Shown here: piece after piece, positions 7,601 through 13,933 of the stretch | Layout of the letters: each line of letters begins with the position of its first letter | How positions within the stretch are numbered: position 1 is the stretch's first letter | Source: an uncultured Clostridia bacterium | GTDB lineage: Bacteria > Bacillota > Clostridia > Oscillospirales > Ruminococcaceae | Direction of reading: 5' to 3' | DNA: 31,697 nt | Assembly (NCBI GenBank): GCA_937892655.1 | Contig: CALBJC010000155.1 | Coordinates: 1-31,697 of the forward strand | The notes under the pieces: generated by a model | What the model saw: the letters and a program-made list of their open reading frames with translations, nothing else | What the model was told of the DNA's origin: nothing | Database searches by the model: none | Position numbers and translations under genes: made by a program

Positions 7601-7946
7601 ATGAATTTTCCTTAGCAGTGTTAAGCGAAGCAATAAGCATTCTTTTAATTTCTTCAGCAAGAGAAAGGATTTCATCAAAGTTATATTCTATCAGATTTGT
7701 TCTTTTCAGAAGTGTGAGCCAATATATACTTTCACCGGTTTCCTTAAGTGAAATATGAAGCTTTGATATAAAATCAGCTTTGCTATTGCCGTATACAGCT
7801 TCGTTTATATTTGCACCAACACTTGTAGCAGAGCGAAGCAGTTGTTTGGCGATTGTGGTATCTTTTTTTGCTTTTGAAAATTCTTCATAAAATAATACGA
7901 TTTGTGTTGCAAAATCGAGAGATTTATCGAGTAAAGGACTGTTCAT
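7575..7946 (-). CDS. Four-helix-bundle protein (S23/TIGR02436 family)
   Basis: This 123-aa all-helical protein belongs to the family first found as an insertion in 23S rRNA genes and annotated four helix bundle protein. Typical blocks are visible: QLLRSATSVGANINEA followed by KLHISLKETGESIYWL. Its function is unknown; members often occur as single accessory genes and form homo-oligomers. The start ATG at 7946 has a weak purine-rich GAGGTGATGATGA stretch upstream. Its last 26 nt overlap the GNAT start. The family call is firm and the role is open. Confidence 0.9.
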   Translation of the reverse strand: MNSPLLDKSLDFATQIVLFYEEFSKAKKDTTIAKQLLRSATSVGANINEAVYGNSKADFISKLHISLKETGESIYWLTLLKRTNLIEYNFDEILSLAEEIKRMLIASLNTAKENSYDSIKKNN

Positions 7947-8107
7947 TCATCATCACCTCTGAATGCATTATACCATATTGTACGACTTAATTCAATGCTT
8001 TGCGAAGCAAAGCTACCTTTTCCTTTATCTCTTCTCTCTTATCTTTTCTCTGGAAACGACAATTTGTGAGAAAAGAGAAGAACGAAAAGAGAAAAGTGAA
8101 AAGAACA

Positions 8108-8149
8108 AAAAGAAACGACAATCTTCTGTCGAAAATTGTCGTTTCTTTT
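8108..8149 (-). terminator. Terminator of tRNA-Ser
   Basis: Sixteen-base arms, aaaaagaaacgacaat and attgtcgtttcttttt, flank a short loop. The stem ends in a T-run on the minus strand directly after the tRNA CCA. Confidence 0.85.
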
Positions 8150-8242
8150 TGGCGGAGAAGGAGGGATTCGAACCCTCGATGAGCTATCAACCCATACACG
8201 AGTTCCAGTCGTGCGCCATAAACCGGACTAGGCGACTTCTCC
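8150..8242 (-). tRNA. tRNA-Ser (anticodon GGA)
   Basis: The acceptor stem GGAGAAG/CTTCTCC closes the gene, followed by discriminator G and an encoded CCA (8152-8150). The anticodon stem CACGA/TCGTG holds the 7-nt loop CTGGAAC with anticodon GGA, which reads UCC and UCU codons. A long variable arm marks it as a class II tRNA, and the T arm GAGGGTTCGAATCCCTC is intact. A promoter lies upstream and a terminator directly downstream, so it is a single-gene unit. Confidence 0.97.
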
Positions 8243-8280
8243 ATATATTTATTTTCTTTTGCTGTCGTGACAGCTTTTTT

Positions 8281-8309
8281 ATTATATCATTATACCCTCT
8301 CCCATTCAA
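8281..8309 (-). promoter_or_regulatory. Promoter of tRNA-Ser
   Basis: TTGAAT (8309-8304) and TATAAT (8286-8281) are 17 bp apart. A second TATAAT (8294-8289) overlaps the spacer. The start of transcription would be about 35 bp upstream of the tRNA. Confidence 0.7.
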
Positions 8310-8420
8310 TAACAATGTTTTAACAGAGTTTTAAGAAATAATTGCGACGCATTTGGTTAAGACGATTTGGTGTGACAAAAAAGCCGCCATTGCGCATACG
8401 CCAAACGTACTGCAGAACTA

Positions 8421-8513
8421 GGCGCAGAAACACGTTGTGTTTCGTGAATCGCCCCTACAGTTAAGATTTCAACGCACTACAAAGACATGGCGCAGAAACA
8501 CGTTGTGTTTCGT
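8421..8513. repeat. Two identical 25-bp copies of a palindromic repeat
   Basis: Positions 8421-8445 and 8489-8513 are identical and contain the palindrome GAAACAC-GTT-GTGTTTC. The first copy runs straight into cgtgaatcgcccctacag, which also ends the repeat at 11715-11792. This is a dispersed intergenic repeat family, not a gene. The remainder of the 8243-8749 gap holds the tRNA promoter, a bidirectional terminator and a heptamer repeat; I see no coding region in it. Confidence 0.8.
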
Positions 8514-8595
8514 AAAACGCAAAGCGTTCTTTGCCCCTACGGGTTGGATACCATATTTATCATATCAACATTTATTCCTGCATATCAACACAAAA

Positions 8596-8619
8596 AGCCG
8601 AAGGCGAAAGCCTTCGGCT
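8596..8619. terminator. Terminator downstream of the EF-G-like gene
   Basis: A perfect 10-bp stem, agccgaaggc/gccttcggct, has a GAAA tetraloop. TTTTTGTG follows on the minus strand and ATATTTGTTTTT on the plus strand, so it can work both ways. It lies about 130 bp past the EF-G-like stop. Confidence 0.85.
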
Positions 8620-8707
8620 ATATTTGTTTTTATAAGTCGCTCAAACTATGAGTTTATCTCAAAGCTATAAAAGAGCTAATTGTGCGGATTCATCTTTGAT
8701 GAATCTG

Positions 8708-8749
8708 TGCATTGTGCATTGTGCATTGTGCATCGTGCATTGTGCATTG
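8708..8749 (-). repeat. Six tandem heptamers after the EF-G-like stop codon
   Basis: Six 7-bp units, five TGCATTG and one variant TGCATCG, run directly up to the stop codon of the EF-G-like gene. On the minus strand the first 25 nt after the stop codon are identical to 16686-16710. Confidence 0.9.
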
Positions 8750-10813
8750 TTATTCAATGTTTCCAGCCTTAGCGATAACCTCGCCTACGAGCTGTGATGG
8801 GAGTGGTTCGTATCTTACAAGCTCGAATGTGAAGAAGCCTCTGCCCTGAGTCATCTGACGGACTGTCATTGCAAAGTCATGCATTTCAGACATCGGAACT
8901 TCTGCAACGATTTCTGTTAAGCCCTTCTTTTCAGATGGGTTCATACCGAGCACTCTGCCTCTTCTCTTGTTGAGGTCGCCCATCATATCACCAGTATTGT
9001 CATCAGAAACTGTTACTGAGAGTGAACCGATTGGCTCTAAGAGGATAGGCTCTGCCTGACGCAAGCCTTCCTTATATGCTAAAGATGCGGCAATCTTGAA
9101 TGCCATTTCAGATGAGTCAACAGGGTGGTAAGAACCGTCAACCAGGATAGCCTTAAGACCTACTACCGGGAACCCTGCCAAAACGCCCTTTGCGGTACAC
9201 TCCTGCAAGCCCTTTTCAACTGCAGGGAAGAAGTTACGAGGAACTACGCCGCCGAATACTCTTTCTTCAAAAATAAGCTCATCAGAAACGCAAGGCTCAA
9301 ACTCGATCCAGACATCACCATACTGACCGTGACCGCCTGACTGCTTCTTATGCTTACCCTGAACCTTAACCTTCTTTCTGATTGTTTCCTTGTAAGCGAT
9401 CTTTGGCTCACAAAGCTCTACATCAGCGCCAAAATCAACCTTGAGCTTTGCACAGGCAGAAACAAGATGCTGCTCGCCCATACCCTTCAAGATCATTTCC
9501 TTGGTTGTAGGGTCCATATAATACTGTAATGTCTTATCTTCTTCCAAAATTCTTGCCATAGCGCCTGAAATCTTACTTTCATCGCCCTGCTTTGTCTTTA
9601 CAGCTCTTGGGTAGCAAGGCTGTGGGAATTCAATCTTTTCAAGTGAGCAAACTCGTGATGCTGCGCAAAGAGTATCGTTTGTATTAACATTCATCTTTGA
9701 AGCTACTACGATGTCACCGGCGTATGCAGCGTCAACCTCTTCCTGTTTCTTGCCGCACATAGCAACGAGCTTACCTACCTTTTCAGTAGCGCCGGTTGTA
9801 GCATTTACGATTTCAGCACCGCTTTCGAGCTTACCTGCAAATACCTTGATGTATGACATCTTACCAACGAATGGGTCAGCAACTGTCTTGAATACGAATG
9901 CGCATACTGGTGCGTTTTCGTCACAAGCGATCTCGATGATATCTTCATCTGCTGTAACGCCTGGCTTAACTTCCTTTTCAGCAGGAGCCGGCATCAAAAG
10001 ATTGATTTCCTTCAAAAGCATATCAACGCCTGCGAGAGTTGTTGAAGAAACGCAGGTTACAGGAGTAATGATACCCTCGTTCATACCCTTGTGGATACCG
10101 TCGATAATTTCCTTCTGAGTGAACTTTTCACCTGAGAAGAACTTTTCAAACAAAGCCTCATCTGTTTCAGCAACAGCTTCGGAAACCGCTTCAACAAGAC
10201 CGTCGATTCTGTATGTGCCGTCAGGCATAGGAATTTCAACAGGCTCGCCCTTTGCATTATATTCATAGTTCTTCATCTCAATAAGGTTTACATAAGAAAC
10301 AATCTTTGAATCCTTGATGATAGGAACAACGATAGGACAAACTGTAGGGCCAAACTTAGCCTTCAAGTCTGTTAAGACGTTATTGAAGTTAGCGTTATCG
10401 TCATCGAGCTTTGTAACAACGAACATTCTAGGCTTTTTGAGCTCAACTGCGCAATCGTAAGCCTTTTCTGTACCAACCTTTACGCCTGACTTACCTGATA
10501 CTGTAATCATAACGCATCCTGATGCAAAGATACCCTCTGTCATAGCGCCTGCATAGTCAAACATACCAGGAGTATCAAGAAGGTTGACCTTCAGATCGTC
10601 TCTCTCGTAATATGTAAGTGATGTATAAATTGATGACTTTCTCTTGATTTCCTCAGGGTTATAGTCGCTGACTGTATTTCCGTCAGCTACCTTGCCAAGA
10701 CGGTCAGTAACGCCTGCTTTGAACAAAAGCGCTTCTACAAGCGAGGTTTTACCTGAGCCTGCGTGACCTGCTACTGCGATATTCTTAATTTTTGTGCTGT
10801 CATAATGTTTCAA
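8750..10813 (-). CDS. EF-G-like translational GTPase (EF-G2 type)
   Basis: The 687-aa protein has the five-domain layout of elongation factor G, the GTPase that drives tRNA-mRNA translocation on the ribosome. G1 is GHAGSGKT at 16-23 and G4 is TKLD at 134-137, where canonical EF-G has NKMD. At 80-87, DTPGMFDY replaces DTPGHVDF, so the histidine that activates the hydrolytic water is missing. These features place it in the EF-G-like paralogue group (PRK12740 type), whose members translocate weakly or have unclear roles. The canonical fusA is expected elsewhere in the genome. The start is a TTG at 10813 with GGAG 9 nt upstream. It has its own promoter and a terminator. Thirty-one prolines use no CCC codon. 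Confidence 0.93.
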   Translation of the reverse strand: MKHYDSTKIKNIAVAGHAGSGKTSLVEALLFKAGVTDRLGKVADGNTVSDYNPEEIKRKSSIYTSLTYYERDDLKVNLLDTPGMFDYAGAMTEGIFASGCVMITVSGKSGVKVGTEKAYDCAVELKKPRMFVVTKLDDDNANFNNVLTDLKAKFGPTVCPIVVPIIKDSKIVSYVNLIEMKNYEYNAKGEPVEIPMPDGTYRIDGLVEAVSEAVAETDEALFEKFFSGEKFTQKEIIDGIHKGMNEGIITPVTCVSSTTLAGVDMLLKEINLLMPAPAEKEVKPGVTADEDIIEIACDENAPVCAFVFKTVADPFVGKMSYIKVFAGKLESGAEIVNATTGATEKVGKLVAMCGKKQEEVDAAYAGDIVVASKMNVNTNDTLCAASRVCSLEKIEFPQPCYPRAVKTKQGDESKISGAMARILEEDKTLQYYMDPTTKEMILKGMGEQHLVSACAKLKVDFGADVELCEPKIAYKETIRKKVKVQGKHKKQSGGHGQYGDVWIEFEPCVSDELIFEERVFGGVVPRNFFPAVEKGLQECTAKGVLAGFPVVGLKAILVDGSYHPVDSSEMAFKIAASLAYKEGLRQAEPILLEPIGSLSVTVSDDNTGDMMGDLNKRRGRVLGMNPSEKKGLTEIVAEVPMSEMHDFAMTVRQMTQGRGFFTFELVRYEPLPSQLVGEVIAKAGNIE

Positions 10814-10898
10814 TTTAGATCTCTCCGTTCTGAGTGAAATTCATAGTAAGTTAAATTTTTATCAGTTTTCACTAATTTAACTCAACCTTACAAAACTA

Positions 10899-10927
10899 AT
10901 TATATATCATTTGCCCAAATAATGCAA
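10899..10927 (-). promoter_or_regulatory. Promoter of the EF-G-like gene
   Basis: TTGCAT (10927-10922) and TATAAT (10904-10899) are separated by 17 bp. It is the same hexamer pair and spacing as in the aminotransferase promoter. Confidence 0.75.
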
Positions 10928-11005
10928 ATAGAAAATTTTGTTCACTTTTTGTGTATATTCTACAAGAATAAATGTCACAAAAATCAATATTTTACTCAAA
11001 ACATC

Positions 11006-11034
11006 AAGACACGACAAAAAATGTATGATATACT
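11006..11034 (+). promoter_or_regulatory. Promoter of the deaminase gene
   Basis: AAGACA (11006-11011) and TATACT (11029-11034) are 17 bp apart, 22 bp before the ATG. It diverges from the EF-G-like promoter. Confidence 0.6.
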
Positions 11035-11055
11035 CATATAAAAGGAGTGATTTTG

Positions 11056-11679
11056 ATGTTTTGTGATTTAAGTTTTGAGTGGCAGACGGTGTTTTCTCTC
11101 GCGTGGGAGGCATACAAGGCGGGCAATCTGCCGATTGGGGCTGCTGTATTTGATACAAACGGCAATTTAGTTTGTGACGGTAAGAACAATACAAAAAACA
11201 AAAATATTAAAAACCCGAGGATTTCTCACGCTGAAACGCAGTGTTTAAGAGATCTTGATATTTCACAGCACCCTGATTTTAAAAGCTATACTATATATAC
11301 TACAATGGAGCCTTGTCCTATGTGTATGGGTACTATCGTTATGTGCGGCATAAAAAATATTGAGGTAGCTTCTCTCGACGCTTACTGCGGGGCATTGCAT
11401 TACAGCAGATATGACCCTTATATCAGGGATAAAAACCTGAACATCACAGTTCTTGGCGGTGAGGCGCAGGCAGTACAGCTGGCGTGGCAGGGTGCCACCG
11501 AGCTTAAAACGTTTGATTACGAGAGCAAGGTTTTTGTAAAATTTCGTGAGACCGACAATCGTGCCTGCGATATAGCGCATATTTTAAAGGATACGGGCTA
11601 TCTTGACAAAGCGGCAAAGGAAAACTTCACCTGTCAGGAGGTTTATGATCATATAGCAGTTCTGTATAATGAGATGTAG
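11056..11679 (+). CDS. Zinc-dependent nucleoside/nucleotide deaminase family protein
   Basis: This 207-aa protein has the cytidine/deoxycytidylate deaminase fold. HAE at 58-60 supplies a zinc ligand and the catalytic glutamate, and PCPMC at 86-90 supplies the two zinc cysteines. The pattern is that of the TadA/guanine deaminase branch, but the protein is ~45 residues longer than TadA and lacks a clear tRNA-binding C-terminus. The substrate could be a free base, nucleoside or modified nucleotide. The last ~60 residues form an extension I do not recognise. The start is the ATG at 11056; a GTG at 11047 is in frame but overlaps the AAAGGAG ribosome binding site. Confidence 0.87.
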   Translation: MFCDLSFEWQTVFSLAWEAYKAGNLPIGAAVFDTNGNLVCDGKNNTKNKNIKNPRISHAETQCLRDLDISQHPDFKSYTIYTTMEPCPMCMGTIVMCGIKNIEVASLDAYCGALHYSRYDPYIRDKNLNITVLGGEAQAVQLAWQGATELKTFDYESKVFVKFRETDNRACDIAHILKDTGYLDKAAKENFTCQEVYDHIAVLYNEM

Positions 11680-11714
11680 ACAGATATATTTGTGCAAGTG
11701 GTAATCTATGTCTG

Positions 11715-11792
11715 TGTAGGGGCGACCAATGGTCGCCCGTCTCGATTACCCGCAGACGACGCAAAACGGGCGATTCGTGAATCGCCCCTACA
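11715..11792. repeat. 78-bp inverted-repeat element with TGTAGGGGCG ends
   Basis: The element begins TGTAGGGGCG and ends with its complement CGCCCCTACA. Each side carries an inner palindrome: gggcgaccaatggtcgccc on the left and ggcgattcgtgaatcgcc on the right. The right end shares a 20-bp stretch with 8441-8460. It resembles the small palindromic intergenic repeats common in gut Clostridia. It lies between convergent genes. Confidence 0.75.
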
Positions 11793-11815
11793 GGTTGGGG
11801 TTATATACATTACGC

Positions 11816-11848
11816 AAAAAAGCGGATAAGGATTATCTCCCTATCCGC
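11816..11848 (-). terminator. Terminator overlapping the end of the P-loop kinase gene
   Basis: Stem gcggata/tatccgc (11822-11828, 11842-11848) is followed by six T on the minus strand. The hairpin includes the last codons and the TAG stop of the kinase. Confidence 0.7.
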
Positions 11849-12323
11849 CAATTTTTATATCTGTTTCATTTTCGCTCGGTATTTCAAACGCACTCTCAAG
11901 CTTATTCAGAAGATTTTCGTCTACATAATAAGCCGTAGTTTTCCCCTCTTGTACCTCACAGTTTCGCTTTTGAATGTTTTTTAGCCACTTTGCGTCATCA
12001 ATATCTATATAGTAAAGCGTTGTTTTTATATCTTCTTCATTGAAAAATGCTTTTGCTTCATCACGGTCTTTTCTTTTCCAGAAGCCCCAGTCTAAAATAA
12101 CGTTTATACCGCTTTTTGCAATACAAGCGGCTTTTTTGAAAAGATAATCCATACACTTTTTGGATACTCGGTCAAAATCGTCGCCAAGATACGGGTCAAA
12201 AACTGTCAGCATAAGCTCATCGCAGGAGAGCAAAACAGCATTTTTCTCATCGCACAGCTTTTTTGCAAGATATGTTTTACCGCTGCATATCTTACCGCAG
12301 ATCAAAATTACCTCACCTGACAT
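11841..12323 (-). CDS. P-loop kinase-like ATPase (AAA_33/zeta-like fold)
   Basis: The 160-aa protein opens with a Walker A loop GKICSGKT at 10-17 after a hydrophobic strand, typical of small kinases such as the AAA_33 group. A Ser-Cys-Asp-Glu segment follows, and ILDWGFWKRKDRDEA is the usual middle motif of this fold. It probably phosphorylates a small molecule, and resistance-type kinases are among its relatives, but the substrate is not evident. No antitoxin partner is nearby, which argues against a zeta toxin. The ATG at 12323 is chosen because GAGGTG precedes it by 7 nt; a GTG at 12332 lies within that site. Confidence 0.8.
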   Translation of the reverse strand: MSGEVILICGKICSGKTYLAKKLCDEKNAVLLSCDELMLTVFDPYLGDDFDRVSKKCMDYLFKKAACIAKSGINVILDWGFWKRKDRDEAKAFFNEEDIKTTLYYIDIDDAKWLKNIQKRNCEVQEGKTTAYYVDENLLNKLESAFEIPSENETDIKIGG

Positions 12324-12341
12324 TTTTATCACCTCAAAATG

Positions 12342-12370
12342 ATTATAGCATAATTTCTTTTAACATACAA
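12342..12370 (-). promoter_or_regulatory. Promoter of the P-loop kinase gene
   Basis: TTGTAT (12370-12365) and TATAAT (12347-12342) are 17 bp apart, about 20 bp before the ATG. The -35 partly overlaps the end of the next terminator. Confidence 0.55.
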
Positions 12371-12371
12371 T

Positions 12372-12401
12372 AAAAAAGCGAAAAGCACAAATGCTTTTCG
12401 C
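12372..12401 (-). terminator. Terminator of the aminotransferase gene
   Basis: A perfect 10-bp stem gcgaaaagca/tgcttttcgc with a 4-nt loop is followed by six T on the minus strand. Confidence 0.9.
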
Positions 12402-12408
12402 TTTAAAT

Positions 12409-13686
12409 TTATGCGTTTATTAAGTTTTCTACCGCTGAAATCTTTACGCAAAGGCATAAAAGCTTTGCGGCAAGCTCGAGCTCTTCGATTGGTGGGTAGG
12501 TTGGCGCAATTCTGAGGTTTTTATCCTCTGGGTCTTTGCCGTATGGGAAGGTAGCGCCTGCTGATGTGAGCACAACGCCTGCTTCTTTACAAAGCTCAAA
12601 AGTTCTCTTTGCGCAGTTTTTAGGAGTATCAAGTGAGATAAAGTAGCCGCCGTTTGGCTTATGCCATGAACCTATTCCGCATGGGGTAAGCTCGCTCTCT
12701 AAAATCTCAAGCACCTTTTCAAACTTTGGCGCAATAGCGTCACCTAACTTTTTCATCTGCTCTTTCATACCGTCAAAATTCTTGAGGTATCTTACATGGC
12801 GCAGCATATTTATCTTATCATAGCCGATAGTCTGGATAGTGATGAATTTCTTGAAATAATCAAGATTTTCCTTTGACATACCCATTACCGCAACGCCTGC
12901 GCCCGCAAAGGTTACCTTTGAGGTTGAGCCGAAAATGAATACGCGGTTTGGGTTGCCTGCCTTTTTACATTCCTCTAAAATGCTAAGAAGCTTATCAGGA
13001 GTATCTGTCAGATGGTGAACGCAGTAAGCGTTATCCCAGAAAATCTTGAAGTCCTGAGCCTTTGTTTTCATATTGGCAAATCTCTTTACTACCTCGTCGG
13101 AGAAGGTAATGCCTGTAGGATTTGAGTACATCGGTACACACCAGATACCCTTGATCGATTCATCCTCGGCTACGAGCTTTTCTACCATATCCATATCAGG
13201 ACCGTCTGAAAGCATAGGTACTGTAATCATTTCGATGCCGAAAGACTCACAGATTGCAAAATGTCTGTCATAGCCAGGGGCAGGACAAAGCCACTTTATC
13301 TTTTCTTCTTGGCACCAAGGCTTTTTGCTGTCGATCATACCGAAAATGAGGCCCTTTGCAATTGTATCATACATTAAATTCAAGCTTGAGTTACCGCCGA
13401 TAAAAATCTCATCTTCACCTACGTCGATCATATCGGCAAAAAGAGCTTTTGCCTCCTTGATGCCGTCTAAAAGACCGTAGTTTCTTGTGTCAAATCCGCC
13501 TGAAATAAAATCATCGCCGCTCTTTACTGCATCTAAAAGACCGTTTGCAATATCAAGCTGAGATGGAGCTGGCTTGCCTCTTGACATATCAAGCGCTAAA
13601 TTCATGCTCTTATATTCGTTATACTTATCTGAAAGCGCTGAAAGCTCCTCCTTGAGCTGCGCTTTGTTCATCTGGCTGTACAACAT
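12409..13686 (-). CDS. Aspartate aminotransferase, class Ic (Aminotran_MocR family)
   Basis: This 425-aa PLP enzyme of fold type I belongs to the subgroup Ic aspartate aminotransferases (PF12897), recognisable by MSRGKPAP near residue 34. NPTG at 189-192 and D218 in WDNAYCVHH bind the cofactor. K257 in GSTSKVTF forms the Schiff base with PLP. It should interconvert aspartate and 2-oxoglutarate with oxaloacetate and glutamate in the cytoplasm. Despite the family name there is no helix-turn-helix domain, so it is not a MocR regulator. The ATG follows GGAGG at 7 nt. A promoter and a terminator frame it as a single gene. Confidence 0.93.
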   Translation of the reverse strand: MLYSQMNKAQLKEELSALSDKYNEYKSMNLALDMSRGKPAPSQLDIANGLLDAVKSGDDFISGGFDTRNYGLLDGIKEAKALFADMIDVGEDEIFIGGNSSLNLMYDTIAKGLIFGMIDSKKPWCQEEKIKWLCPAPGYDRHFAICESFGIEMITVPMLSDGPDMDMVEKLVAEDESIKGIWCVPMYSNPTGITFSDEVVKRFANMKTKAQDFKIFWDNAYCVHHLTDTPDKLLSILEECKKAGNPNRVFIFGSTSKVTFAGAGVAVMGMSKENLDYFKKFITIQTIGYDKINMLRHVRYLKNFDGMKEQMKKLGDAIAPKFEKVLEILESELTPCGIGSWHKPNGGYFISLDTPKNCAKRTFELCKEAGVVLTSAGATFPYGKDPEDKNLRIAPTYPPIEELELAAKLLCLCVKISAVENLINA

Positions 13687-13734
13687 AACAAAACCTCCGA
13701 CAATCTTGCTTTTTTATTATTAGTTATCATTAGT

Positions 13735-13763
13735 ATTATATTACATTTACCTCAAAAATGCAA
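13735..13763 (-). promoter_or_regulatory. Promoter of the aminotransferase gene
   Basis: TTGCAT (13763-13758) and TATAAT (13740-13735) are 17 bp apart, about 50 bp upstream of the ATG. Confidence 0.75.
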
Positions 13764-13865
13764 GATGAATTTTGTATTCTTGCAAAAATCCATACTTTGC
13801 ACCAATTGGATAAATTTATCCCAAGCTTTTTGTCAGTTTTGCCATATAGCCTTATATATAGTATG

Positions 13866-13908
13866 AAAAAGCTGTATGACAGCGCTCTTGCTATCATACA
13901 GCTTTTTA
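13866..13908. terminator. Terminator after the GH13 gene
   Basis: Arms agctgtatga (13870-13879) and tcatacagct (13894-13903) are flanked by A-runs and T-runs on both strands. It is suited to stop the minus-strand glucanase transcript. Confidence 0.8.
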
Positions 13909-13933
13909 AAATTTTGAATTTAATATACTCTTT

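Noticed and set aside
7963..8334. Open frames of 60-123 codons over the tRNA-Ser region
   Set aside because: They run through tRNA-Ser and its terminator and have no coding character.
8708..8749. Tandem repeat considered as a CRISPR array
   Set aside because: Units are 7 bp with no spacers and no cas genes are nearby.
9711..10118. 135-codon plus-strand frame inside the EF-G-like gene
   Set aside because: It is the Ser/Ala-rich shadow of the minus-strand coding sequence.
11841..12323. P-loop kinase as a zeta-type toxin
   Set aside because: No antitoxin-like gene is adjacent, and the short sequence fits general small-molecule kinases equally well.
12409..13686. MocR-type transcription regulator
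   Set aside because: There is no N-terminal winged helix; the protein is the stand-alone aminotransferase form.
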